Source of the DNA: Cupriavidus taiwanensis
Lineage (GTDB): Bacteria > Pseudomonadota > Gammaproteobacteria > Burkholderiales > Burkholderiaceae
Reading direction: 5' to 3'
DNA length: 64,000 nt
NCBI RefSeq assembly: GCF_900250115.1
Contig: NZ_LT984803.1
Coordinates: forward strand, 2,569,583 to 2,633,582
The position numbers and the translations under genes are program-made. A model generated the notes under the pieces. The model ran no database searches. It saw nothing but the letters and a program-made list of their open reading frames with translations, and had not been told where the DNA came from. Positions 53,997 to 63,596 of the stretch are shown here, piece after piece (within the stretch, counting starts at the first letter, position 1; each line of letters begins with the position of its first letter).

Positions 53997-54057
53997 ATTG
54001 CCTCCGATTGCGGGATATCAGGAACGAATGCCAGGCGTGATGCCGCGCCGGGGCCCT

Positions 54058-54342
54058 TCAGGCGTGCGCTTGCGGCGCGGTCAGGATCTCGAGCCGGGTC
54101 AGCCATTGCAGCGCGGCCTCGCGGGAATCGCCGCACATCTCGGCCGACGGTTTCAGGCCGCCGCAGAACGCGGGCCGCTCCAGGCTGCCGAATACCGCGC
54201 AGCGCATGTCCGGCAGCAACTGCGCGCACGGCACGCCCGCCGGCTTGCCGTCCGGCATGCCGGGCAGCGGCGAGGCGATCGACGGCGCGATACAGCAGGC
54301 GCCGCAACCCGCGCGGCAGGAAAGGTCGGACCGGCAACTCAT
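54058..54342 (-). CDS. YkgJ family cysteine cluster protein
   Basis: A 94-residue protein with [14 protein letters not shown] at the N-terminus and later CAQLL, RCAVF and FCGGL cysteines. This is the CxxxCxxCC-type cluster of the YkgJ/UPF0153 family, which probably binds zinc or an iron-sulfur cluster. Role unknown. ATG 54342 gives the usual MSCRSDLSC start, although the frame extends 35 codons upstream. Confidence 0.88.
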   Translation of the reverse strand: MSCRSDLSCRAGCGACCIAPSIASPLPGMPDGKPAGVPCAQLLPDMRCAVFGSLERPAFCGGLKPSAEMCGDSREAALQWLTRLEILTAPQAHA

Positions 54343-54570
54343 GACGATGGTTCGGAAGCGGCAACCGCCGAGGCTGCCCGTGCAAAGGCGACATTGTGCC
54401 CGAAGGGGCGCGGGCCTCCTGTAAGAAAAGGAAAACGCCGTAAGCACGCGGAAGTGGCACAGGCATACGTGCGCCTTTCATCATATGGCAGAGAAAGGGT
54501 TTTGGTGGCCTGCCTCGGTACATGCCCGTGCTTGACCCCCTGTGGGGCCTCATCTACATTACTGACCCAC

Positions 54571-54583
54571 AAGTTATTAACTT
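54571..54583. promoter_or_regulatory. Perfect palindrome ahead of the tetR-efflux operon
   Basis: AAGTTA-T-TAACTT, a 13-base perfect dyad 44 bases before the likely tetR start. It is AT-rich in a GC-rich region. Probably the operator of the TetR-family regulator that heads the operon (inference). Confidence 0.5.
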
Positions 54584-54626
54584 TTCAACGCGCCCCTCCG
54601 TGCCCCGCAGTCTTCGCAAACCCGCC

Positions 54627-55429
54627 GTGACCAAGCCACCCGCCGACCCGCACAAGGACGCCGACAGCCCCCGCTGGAGCCGGCGCAAGGCGGCGCGGCC
54701 GCAGGAGCTGGTGGCGGCGGCGCTGGACCTGTTCGTCGAGCGCGGTTATGCCGGCACGCGGCTGGAAGACGTGGCGGCGGCGGCCGGCGTGTCCAAGGGC
54801 ACGGTCTACCTGTACTTCGCCAACAAGGAAGAGCTGTTCAAGTCGGTGGTGCGCGAGAACCTGGTGCCGGCACTGGCGCGCGGCGCCGACCTGGTCGACG
54901 CCTACCAGGGCAGCACGCCCGAGCTGCTGCGCGAGCTGCTGCGCGGCTGGTGGGGCCTGATCGGCGCCACGCCGGTGGCGGGGCTGACCAAGCTGATCAT
55001 GGCGGAGTCGGCCAACTTCCCGGATATCGCCCGCTTCTATAACCAGGAAGTGATGGTGCCGGGCGACGAGCTGTTCGCCAAGGTGCTGGCGCGCGGCGTG
55101 GCGCGCGGCGAGTTCCGCGCGCTGCCGGCCAACCCCACCACCACCCCGAGCTGATCTGCGCGCCGCTGGTGTTTCTGATGATGTGGCAGCGCGCGCTGCG
55201 CGCCACCGCCGAGAAGGACATCGACCCCGAGGCCTTCCTCGACGGCCTGCTCGACACGCTGCTGTTCGGGCTGACCGCTGGCGCAGCGCGCGACCGGCCG
55301 CTGCCGCCGCAGCACGGCCCCTATATCTGGGAAGTGATCCGCGACGAGATGCTGGCGCAACGCGCCGCCGCGATGGCTGTCGACGCCACGCCCGCCCCTT
55401 CCGCGCCGCGACCCGGCACCCCGACATGA
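54627..55429 (+). pseudogene. TetR family regulator of RND efflux operon, frameshifted
   Basis: The N-terminal 120 residues show a TetR helix-turn-helix (ELVAAALDLFVERGYAGTRLEDVAAAAGVSKGTVYLYFANKEELF). The frame breaks near 55150 after PANPTTTP, where one C appears lost. The expected continuation (ELICAPLVFLMMWQRALRATAEKDIDPEAF) runs in the next frame to a stop at 55427-55429. The whole protein would be about 267 residues. GTG 54627 is used as start; GTG 54600 is an alternative. The stop overlaps the adaptor start (ATGA), so it is the first gene of the efflux operon and likely its repressor. The break is probably a sequencing error. Confidence 0.82.
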
Positions 55430-56529
55430 AGCGAAAGACCCTGCTGATCACCACCGCCTGCCTGGCCCTGGCGCTGAGCGCCACGGTGGCCGTGCGCAAG
55501 GCCGGCAGCGCGCGCCAGCCGCAGGTGGCCGCTGCGGCCGCCAATATCGTCGAGTTCCTGCAGACTGACCTCGTTCGCGTGGCGCGCCAGGACCTGCAGC
55601 TGTCGCTGCCGCTGTCGGGCAGCCTGCGCGCGCTGAACCAGGCCTCGGTCAAGGCCAAGGTCTCGGGCGAGGTGAAGCAGGTGCTGGTGCGCGAGGGCGA
55701 ACCGGTGCGCGCCGGCCAGGTGATCGTGCGCATCGACCCGACCGAATACGAAGCCCGGGCCGCGCAGGCGCGCGGGCAGATGCTGGCGGCGCGCGGCCAG
55801 TTCGAGAATTCGCGCCAGACCTGGGAACGCAACCGCGAGCTGGTCGGCAAGGGCTTTATCTCGCAGACCGCCTTCGACAAGTACCAGTCCGACCTGGCTG
55901 TGGCTCGCGCCAACCTCGACGCCGCCCAGGGCGGGCTGGCGGTGGCGCAGAAGGCGCTGGCCGACACCGTGGTCAAGGCCCCGCTCGACGGCATGGTGGC
56001 CGCGCGCGCGGTGCAGCCGGGCGAGAAGGTGTCGCCGGATACGCGCCTGGTCGATGTGGTCGACCTGCGCGTTCTGGAGCTGGAAGCGCCGATCCCGATG
56101 GCCGAGGTGGCGCGCGCCGCGGTGGGCCAGCCGGTGGCGCTGGAAGTGGAAGGCGCCGGCCGCTTTGCCGGCAAGCTGGTGCGCATCAACCCGGCGGTCA
56201 GCGAGGGCACGCGCAGCATCATGGTCTATGTGCGCGTCGACATGCCGACAGAAACTGCGCGCCGGCATGTTCGCGCGCGGCGCGCTGGTGCTGGGCCAGC
56301 GCGCCGCGGTGGTGGCGGTGCCGGTGTCGGCGGTGCGCACCGAGGGCGAGCGCGCCTTCGTCTATGCATCGAGCGCGACACGCTGGCGGAACGCCCGGTG
56401 CAACTCGGCCTGCGCGACGAAGCCGGCGGATGGTCGAAATCGTCGCCGGCCTCGACGCGGCGCCGAGATCGTGCGCAACAACCTGGGCACGCTGCGCAGC
56501 GGCAGCCAGGTCAGGCGCGTCAGGCCTGA
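55426..56529 (+). pseudogene. RND efflux periplasmic adaptor subunit, 3' part frameshifted
   Basis: A membrane-fusion protein linking an RND pump to an outer-membrane channel. Up to about 56250 the frame is clean: a signal or anchor segment (LLITTACLALALSATVAV), a lipoyl-like half (VKAKVSGEVKQVLVREGEPVRAGQ), a coiled coil (ARGQMLAARGQFENSRQTWERNRELV) and the second lipoyl half with KAPLDGMVAARAVQPGEKV. After that the sense moves between frames at about 56250, 56365, 56428 and 56458 (GMFARGALVLGQRAAVVAVPVSAV, then IERDTLAERPVQLGL, then IVRNNLGTLRSGSQV). The gene is full length if these are corrected. Confidence 0.85.
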
Positions 56530-56549
56530 CGGTACCCAGGACGCGCGCC

Positions 56550-59500
56550 ATGTGGTTCACCCGCCTGTCGATCCGCAATCCGGTGCTGGCCACCATGATG
56601 ATGATGGCCTTCATCGTGGTGGGGCTATTCTGTACCAGCGGCTGCCGGTTGACCAGTTCCCGGACATCACCTTCGGTGGTGGTGGTGCAGACCGAATACC
56701 CGGGCGCGCGCCGGAGTCGGTCGAGTCCGACGTCAGCGCAAGGTCGAGGAGATCGTCAATACCATCTCCGGCATCGACGAGATCTTTTCGCACTCCTACC
56801 AGGGCACTTCGGTCGTCGTGATCAAGTTCGACTGAGCGTCGATGTCGGCCAGGCCGCGAGGACGTGCGCGACAAGATCGCGCTGATCCGCCGCAGTTCGC
56901 GACGAGGTCAAGGAACCGCGCGTGCTGCGCTATGACCGTCCGACGCGCCGATCTTCTGTCGGTGTCCAACGCGCCGGGCGCCGGCGCAGCCAGCGCGAGC
57001 TGACCACCATCGCCGACCAGATCGTGCGCAAGCGGCTGGAAACCGTACGCGCGTGGGCGCGATCAATCTCGTCGCGGCACCAGGCGAGGTCGAGATCCGC
57101 ATCGTCCGGCGCAGCTGGAAGCGCTGGGCATCGGCGTCGACAGGTGATGAACGCGATCCGCAACGAGAACCAGGAATTGCCCGCGGGCGAACTGCGTTCC
57201 GCGCGACCGAGACCGTGGTGCAGATCAAGGGCCGCGTGCCACGCCGGATGCGTTCCGGCAGATCATCGTCGCGCGCCGCGCCGGCCAGCCGGTGACGCTG
57301 GCGAGATCGCCGACGTGCGCGACGGCCAGGAAGAACAGGAAAGCCTGGCTGCTCGACGGCAAGCGCGCGCTGTTCCTGTCGGTGGTGAAGGCGCAGGGCC
57401 AGAACACGGTCGATACCGTCGACGGCCTGGTGCGCATGACCGACGAAGTGCGCAAGCTGGTGCCCGCCGGCGTGCAGCTGAATGTGGTCAACGACACCGC
57501 GCGCGCATCCGCAGCAGCGTGAAGGAAGTGCGCTCGACTTGCTGGAAGGCGCCTTCCTGACGCGTGGCGATCGTGTTCTGTTTCTCGGCTCGTGGCGCAG
57601 CACGGTGATTACCGGCTGACGCTGCCGATCGCGCTGATCGGCACCTTCGGCGTGATTACCTGTGCGGCTTCACCTCGTGATCACGCTGATGGCGTGTCGC
57701 TGTGCGTGGGCCTGCTGATCGACGATGCCATCGTGGTGCGAGAACATCGTGCGCCACAACCTGATGGGCAGGACCACCGCAGCGCGGCGCTGGACGGCAC
57801 CAACGAGATCGGGCTGGCGGTGCTGGCCACCACCTTCTCGATCGTCGCGGTGTTCCTGCGGTGGGCTTCATGGGCGGCATCATCGGGCGCTTCTTCCACC
57901 AGTTCGGCATCACCGTGGTGGCGGCGGTGCTGATCTCGATGTTCGTCTCGTTCACGCTGGACCGATGCTGTCCTCGTCTGGCATGACCCCGACCTGCACG
58001 GTACGGCAACAAGGCCAGCTGGTACGGGCGACGGTGGGCGGCTGCTGGACTGGTTCTCGGCCAGGATGGACCGGCTCGGCGACGGCTAGCCGGCATGCTG
58101 GGCTGGGCGCTGAAGCACCGCCTGGCGACCGCGTCATCGCGTCGCGACCTTCTTCGGCAGCTTTGCGCTGGTGCCGCTGATCGGCACCGAGTTCGTGCCC
58201 AATGCGACCTGGCGAAACCCAGGTCGGCTCACAGCCGGTCGGACCTCGCTCGACGTCACCGAAGCAAGGTGCGGCAGGTCGAAGCCGCGTGAAGGCTTCC
58301 CGGAAGTGGTACACTACGCACATCAACTCGGGCAACACTCGGCGCAACAACGCGCTGGGTTCGGTGGCCTGACGAGCGGCGCGCGCGCACCCTGACAGCG
58401 CAGCTCAACCCGCTGATCGACAGCGCCTGGCCGGCATCGCCGGCATCACGCTGACCATGGTCGGATGCCCGATGGCGCGGCGGGCAAAAGGCGATCCAGG
58501 TATCAATCCAGGGCGACGACCTCGACGAACTGCGGGCCTGTCGCGCGAAGCCAGCGCGCGCATGGCGGCGATCCCCGGCTGACCGACTGGATTCGAGCAT
58601 GAAGGACGACCGCCCACCATCGAGTCGCATCCGGCGCGAGCTGGCTCCGACCTGGGCGTGGGCGTGGCGCAGATCGGCAACGCGCTGCGCCGCTGCTGGC
58701 GGAATGCCATCAGCTCTGGCGCGCGCCGGATGACGAGAACTATGACGTGCGCGTGCGCCTGCCGAAGGACGCGCGCACCGGCATGGCCGACCTCAGCGCG
58801 CTGATGATCGCCAGCAGCCATACAACGCCGATGGCTCGCCAGGATGGTGCGCGCGCCAGATCGCCGAGCTGGTGCGACCACCGGCGCCAACCAGATCAGC
58901 CGGCGGACCTGAACCGGAGGTCGAGCTGACCGCCAACGTGGCCGGGCGCTCGGCTGGCGAAGTCGCGCGCGACGTCAAGGCGCGCTGGATGGGGTCAACT
59001 GGCGGCCGGCTACAAGTACCGCTTCGGCGGCTCGACCAAGTCGATGAAGAGTCGTTCGGCTACGCCGTGTCGGCGCTGGCGCTGGCGGTGATCTTCATCT
59101 ACATGATCCTGGCTTCGCAGTTCGCCAGCTTCTTCAGCGGTCGCCATCATGACCTCGCTGCGCTGACGCTGGCCGGCGTGTTCGCGGCGCTGCTGCTGTT
59201 CGCTCGACCCTGAACATGTTCTCGATCATCGGTTTCATCATGCTGATGGGGCTGGTGACCAAGAATGCGATCCTGCTGGTGGACTTCGCCAACCAGGCGC
59301 GCGCGGGCGATGTGGACGGCACCTACGGGCGCGCGCCGCTGTCGCGAGAGGCCGCGCTGGTCGAAGCCGCGCGCGTGCGCCTGCGCCCGATCCTGATGAC
59401 GACGCTGGCGATGATCTTCGGCATGGTGCCGCTGGCCTTCAGCCTGGGCGAGGGCGCGGAGCAGCGCGCGCCGATGGGGCAGACCGTGATCGGCGGCATC

Positions 59501-59701
59501 ATCACGTCGTCGATCCTGACGCTGGTGGTGGTGCCGGTAATCTATACGTACCTCGATGATTTCGGCGCGTGGCTGCACCGGCTGTGGCTGGGCAAGCCGC
59601 GTAACGGGACGACAGCGCCCGCAGCAGGCCCGGTGCCGGGCGGGACCGGCCGGCCCGCGGCGGGCGACCATGCGGCCCCCGGCGGAGCCAGCGCCGAATG
59701 A
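56550..59701 (+). pseudogene. RND efflux permease, densely frameshifted in this sequence
   Basis: Starts MWFTRLSIRNPVLATMMMMAF and would encode an inner-membrane RND transporter of roughly 1050 residues. Typical pieces are found in alternating frames: YQRLPVDQFPDITF, VVVVQTEYPGA, PESVESDV, then KVEEIVNTISGIDEIF, GLLIDDAIVVRE-like text near 57700, and a clean final 160 residues from 59216 ([38 protein letters not shown]). At least five frame changes occur in the first 290 bases, mostly single lost bases. Protein-level sense is conserved between breaks, so consensus error is likelier than decay. Substrate unknown. Confidence 0.85.
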
Positions 59702-59814
59702 GCCCGGAGCCGCCCGCAAGGTTAAAATAACGGGTTTGATAAGACTGTCCGGCCGTGGCACCGCGCGGCCGGCACACAGACCGACAGCGGTTGGCATTGG
59801 TAAGGAATGGCAAG

Positions 59815-60468
59815 ATGGACCTCGAAAAAGCCCGATTCAACATGATCGAACAGCAAATCCGCCCGTGGGACGTGCTGGACCAGGAAATCCTGGACCTGCT
59901 GGCGGTGGTCAAGCGGGAGCAGTTCGTCCCGCCCGCGTACGCCTCGCTGGCGTTCGTCGACATGGAAATTCCGCTGCCCGCCGGGCAGAACATGCTGGCG
60001 CCGCGCGTCGAAGCCCGCATCCTGCAGGACCTGGCCGTGCGCAAGCATGAGACCGTGCTGGAAATCGGCGCCGGCTTCGGCTACATGGCTGCGCTGCTGG
60101 CCAACCGCGCCCGCCATGTGCTGAGCGTCGACATCGTGCCCGAGCTGGTCGAGCTGGCCCGCGCCAACCTGGCCAACGCCGGCGTCACCAACGTCGACGT
60201 CGCCGAAGGCAATGCCGCCGACGGCTGGGCCGCCGCCGCGCCCTACGACGTGATCTGCATCTCCGGCTCGCTGCCGGCGATCCCGCCGTCGATCCTGGCG
60301 CAGGTGAAGGTGGGCGGGCGCATCGCCGCCTTCGTCGGCGAGCTGCCGGTAATGGAAGCGCGCCTGGTCACGCGCGTAACCGAGACCGAGTACCAGGTCG
60401 TCAACCTGTTCGAGACCGCGGTCAAGCCCCTGCAGGGCGCGGCCCGGCCGTCGCAATTCCAGTTCTGA
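59815..60468 (+). CDS. pcm: Protein-L-isoaspartate O-methyltransferase family protein
   Basis: A 217-residue SAM methyltransferase. Landmarks are MIEQQIRPWDVLD, REQFVPPAYASLAFVDMEIPLPAGQNMLAPR, VLEIGAGFGYMAALLA (SAM motif) and the C-terminal VNLFETAV. The family repairs isoaspartyl residues in damaged proteins, but this short variant next to tolC-type genes may have another substrate. ATG 59815 fits the family start (MDLEKARFNM). It is followed 12 bases later by a rhodanese gene. Confidence 0.9.
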   Translation: MDLEKARFNMIEQQIRPWDVLDQEILDLLAVVKREQFVPPAYASLAFVDMEIPLPAGQNMLAPRVEARILQDLAVRKHETVLEIGAGFGYMAALLANRARHVLSVDIVPELVELARANLANAGVTNVDVAEGNAADGWAAAAPYDVICISGSLPAIPPSILAQVKVGGRIAAFVGELPVMEARLVTRVTETEYQVVNLFETAVKPLQGAARPSQFQF

Positions 60469-60480
60469 GGACATACCGCC

Positions 60481-60803
60481 ATGCAGGTCATCCAAGCGAC
60501 CGAACTGGCCCGGTGGCTGGCCGATGCCAGCCGCGCCAGGCCGGTCCTGCTCGACGTGCGTGAAGGCTGGGAGGTGCAGACCTGCGCCCTGCCCGGCATC
60601 ACCCACATCCCGATGCGCGATATCCGGCGCGCGCCGCCGAACTCGACGAAGACGCCGACATCGTCTGCATCTGCCATCACGGCGCCCGCAGCATGCAGGT
60701 GGCGGCCTACCTGGAGCGCCAGGGCTACGGCAAGGTCTACAACCTGACCGGGGGCGTCGACGCCTGGGCCAGCCAGGTCGACCCCGGGATGCCGAAGTAC
60801 TGA
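60481..60803 (+). pseudogene. Rhodanese-like domain protein, frameshifted
   Basis: A single-domain sulfurtransferase of about 107 residues. The first 50 residues read cleanly (PVLLDVREGWEVQTCALPGITHIPMRDI). One C appears lost near 60630, after which DADIVCICHHGARSMQVAAYLERQG and GGVDAWASQVDPGMPKY run in another frame to a stop at 60801. The active-site cysteine is in CHHGARS. It is regularly found between pcm and a tolC gene in this group. Probably intact in the real genome. Confidence 0.82.
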
Positions 60804-60851
60804 CGCGGCAGCAGCGCCCGCGACACCGGCCGCGCGCCGACCTGGAGGTCT

Positions 60852-62225
60852 ATGCGTGCGCAAGCCAATGACTCCCAGTTCGCCAGCGCGCGCGCGCAGC
60901 TGCTGGCCACGCGCGAGAAGCTGCCGCAGGGCCGCGCGGGCCTGCTGCCGCAGGTGGTGGGCACCGGCGGCGCCAACCGCACCAAGCTGGACCAGACCGC
61001 GTCGCTGCCGATCGGCGGCGCGCCCAGCGCCTCCGGCACGCGTTTCTTCAACAACAACAACTGGCAGCTGCAACTGAGCCAGCCGCTGTTCCGCTGGGAC
61101 CGCTGGGAAACCTACAAGCAGGGCGAGCTGGCCGCGCAGGCGGGCGAAGTCACGTTCCACCAGGCCGAGCTCGACCTGATCACGCGCAGCGCGCAGGCCT
61201 ACTTCGACGTGCTGGCTGCGCAGGACAACCTCTATCTCGCGCGCGCGCAGAAGAAGGCCATCGCCGAGCAGCTGGAACAGGCCAGGCGCAATTTCGAGGT
61301 CGGCACCGCCACCATCGTCGATGCCAACGACGCCCAGGCCCGCTTCGACCTGGCCACCTCGACCGAGATCGCTGCGCAGAGCGACCTGGAGATCAAGCGC
61401 GCGACGCTGCAGCAGATTACCGGCAAGCCGGTCGACGAGCTGCTGGGCCTGCGCCCCGAAGCGCCCATCCCCGGCCCGCAGCCGCCCGACGTCAACGCCT
61501 GGGCGGCGCAGGCCGAGACCAGCAACCTGCAGGTCAACCTGGCCAGCTACAACCTGGAAACCGCGCAGCGCGAGACCAACAAGGCCAAGGCCGGGCATCT
61601 GCCGTCGGTCGACCTGGTGGCCTCGTACGGCTTCAACAACCAGACCGGCAGCGCCACGCAGGCCATCTCGACGCACTACAACGCGTCGCAGATCGGCGTG
61701 CAGCTGACCCTGCCGATCTTCGCCGGCGGCCAGATCCAGTCGCGCGTGCGCGAGACCCTGGCGCTGGCCGACAAGGCCGCCAGCGACCTCGAATTCGCCC
61801 GCCGCACCGCCGCGCAGACCGCGCGCCAGACCTATTCCGGCGTCTCCAACGGCCTGGCGCAGGTCAAGGCGCTGGAGGCGGCCGAACGCTCGGCCACCAG
61901 CGCGGTGGAATCCAACCAGCTCGGCTATGAAGTGGGGGTGCGCATCAATATCGATGTGCTCAACGCCGAAGCGCAACTGTTCTCCACCCGCCGCGACCTC
62001 GCCAAGGCCCGCTACGACACCATCATGAACGGCCTGCGGCTGAAGGCCTCCACCGCCGTGCTGCAGGAAGCGGACGTGGTGCAGATCAACACCCTGCTGA
62101 CCTCGTCGCCGGGCGCGCTGTACAAGCTGCCGGTGCCGGCACAGGCGGAGGCCAAGGCGCAGGCAAAGCCGGCTGCGACGGCGGACCGGCGCGACGCGGC
62201 GGCGAGCCGCAAACCGCGCTCCTGA
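60852..62225 (+). CDS. TolC family outer membrane channel protein, N-terminus unclear
   Basis: 457 residues are readable from ATG 60852, forming the two tandem repeats of a TolC-type outer-membrane channel (LYLARAQKKAIAEQLEQARRNFEVGTATIVDANDAQARFDLA and VNLASYNLETAQRETNKAKAGHLPSVDLVASYG). The protein exports substrates together with RND or ABC pumps in type I-like systems. A signal peptide is missing: text just upstream (ADLEVYA) belongs to the mature N-terminus but is out of frame, and only 48 bases separate this start from the rhodanese stop. Sequence has probably been lost or shifted at the 5' end. Confidence 0.85.
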   Translation: MRAQANDSQFASARAQLLATREKLPQGRAGLLPQVVGTGGANRTKLDQTASLPIGGAPSASGTRFFNNNNWQLQLSQPLFRWDRWETYKQGELAAQAGEVTFHQAELDLITRSAQAYFDVLAAQDNLYLARAQKKAIAEQLEQARRNFEVGTATIVDANDAQARFDLATSTEIAAQSDLEIKRATLQQITGKPVDELLGLRPEAPIPGPQPPDVNAWAAQAETSNLQVNLASYNLETAQRETNKAKAGHLPSVDLVASYGFNNQTGSATQAISTHYNASQIGVQLTLPIFAGGQIQSRVRETLALADKAASDLEFARRTAAQTARQTYSGVSNGLAQVKALEAAERSATSAVESNQLGYEVGVRINIDVLNAEAQLFSTRRDLAKARYDTIMNGLRLKASTAVLQEADVVQINTLLTSSPGALYKLPVPAQAEAKAQAKPAATADRRDAAASRKPRS

Positions 62226-62266
62226 GCGAAGGCGCAGATCGCCGGATTTTGAGTTCCCGCTTGGGT

Positions 62267-62392
62267 GCTCCCCTCGTCCGCCTGCGGGAGAGGGGCCGGG
62301 GGTGAGGGCAGGCGCCGGCAATACCGACGCCCGTCACTTCGTCGAAGCGCCGGCCCTCACCCCGACCCTCTCCCGCAAGCGGGAGAGGGAGC
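62267..62392. repeat. Pair of inverted intergenic repeats (REP-like)
   Basis: Two copies face each other: a left copy with CCTGCGGGAGAGGGGCCGGG and GGTGAGGGC, and a right copy on the other strand with CCCTCACCCCGACCCTCTCC and CGCAAGCGGGAGAGGG. Each half can fold on its own, and the two can pair. This looks like the CCCTCACC...CTCTCCCGC repeat dispersed between genes in many proteobacterial genomes. It lies between convergent genes and could also act as a terminator. Confidence 0.75.
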
Positions 62393-62405
62393 AAACCACG
62401 CATGC

Positions 62406-63230
62406 CTACTTCGCCCGCGTGCGCGACTCCACGTTCAGCACCTGCCAGCGGATGGCCGACGCATCCGCCGGCGGGTTCGGCACCTGGTATTCGCGCACGC
62501 GCAGCTTGTACGACACGCCCGGCTCGAAATCCAGCCCCTCGATCGGCCCATACCAGAGCTGCCACGGCGCGTCTGGCGACTCGCGCCAGCGGTAGCACGT
62601 CATCTTGCCAACGCCCGTGCATTCCACGCGCTGCGAGTCGATATAGACCGTCTTCTCCACGCCCGCGGCCTCGACGCGCGCACCGCGCTTGCCCACGCCC
62701 TCGCGCTCGACGAACTGCAGCAGGTCGCCGTCGACGGTCTTCCAGATGATCTGCCGGCCGGTACTGGCCGCCGAGGGCTGCGTGCCCACGGTGGCGAACG
62801 GCGTCTGCATCGCCTTCAGCAGCGCCGACTCCAGCGCCATGCGCGGCGGCGGGCAAGCCATGCGCGTGCCGGCGATGCGGTCGAAGCGGATGCCGGTCTC
62901 GGTCTTGCCATAGCTGCCGGTGAAGCGGTTGCAGCCGCTGGTGCCGCTGACCGTGCCCTGCGCCGCATCGATGCCCTCGTTGAACTCGAAAATGACCGGC
63001 TGGCCATTGTCGCCGTGCGGGATCTCGCGCAGCGACCCATCAGGCTGCTGCCATCGCACCAGTTCCCAGCGGCTTGGGCCCGACGGCTGGGTCTGGTTCA
63101 GGTTGGTGCCGGCCGAAGGCAGGCTGGGCGCGGTCGCGGTGGTGCAGGCGCCGAGCACGGCGGCGACCAGCAAGGCGGCCGCGCAGCGGCCAGCTGGCGC
63201 GAAGGAAGTCAGGCGGTTACGGCTGTGCAT
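62406..63230 (-). CDS. META and DUF4377 domain lipoprotein
   Basis: A 274-residue lipoprotein with lipobox LGACTTA. Residues 50-140 form a META (HslJ-like) domain (WELVRWQQPDG, VSGTSGCNRFTGSYG, RMACPPPRMALESALLKAM). The C-terminal 90 residues resemble DUF4377 (VYIDSQRVECTGVGKMTCYRWRES, with two cysteines). The domain pair occurs in outer-membrane or periplasmic proteins of unknown function, in some cases linked to envelope stress or antibiotic tolerance. It stands alone; it converges on the TolC-type gene. Confidence 0.87.
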   Translation of the reverse strand: MHSRNRLTSFAPAGRCAAALLVAAVLGACTTATAPSLPSAGTNLNQTQPSGPSRWELVRWQQPDGSLREIPHGDNGQPVIFEFNEGIDAAQGTVSGTSGCNRFTGSYGKTETGIRFDRIAGTRMACPPPRMALESALLKAMQTPFATVGTQPSAASTGRQIIWKTVDGDLLQFVEREGVGKRGARVEAAGVEKTVYIDSQRVECTGVGKMTCYRWRESPDAPWQLWYGPIEGLDFEPGVSYKLRVREYQVPNPPADASAIRWQVLNVESRTRAK

Positions 63231-63596
63231 GAAAACTCCTGTTGAGGGCGGCCCGAGGCGCCCGTATCGACGTCATCGATGTGTGTGACAAACGGATCTG
63301 ACCATTGGCATGCCGGAAAATGCACCCGGCCATAGACCTTCAGTTTAGCAAGCCGCTCCGGCAAGGCGCCCTCGAAGCGCCCTGTTCGCCACATACATCC
63401 TGTAACGGGGCAGCACGCCTACCGGGCTAGGATGCGGAACTCCTGGAAATGCCACCGTAGCCATCCGATATAATCGCTTCGCCCCGAGCCGCTATGCCGG
63501 CGCAGGGCACCGCTCCTCAGGAGACGGCGACAATAATAAGACGGACGGAACGGCACGCATCTCCCATGCACCAACCTTCCTCCGGAACCTTTCTCC
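63231..63596. other. Divergent intergenic region with candidate promoter
   Basis: A 366-base gap between the META lipoprotein and the last gene. TATAAT at 63469-63474 is a perfect -10 for the rightward gene, but no good -35 lies at 17 bases. No RNA gene or small ORF of convincing coding character was seen. Confidence 0.45.
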
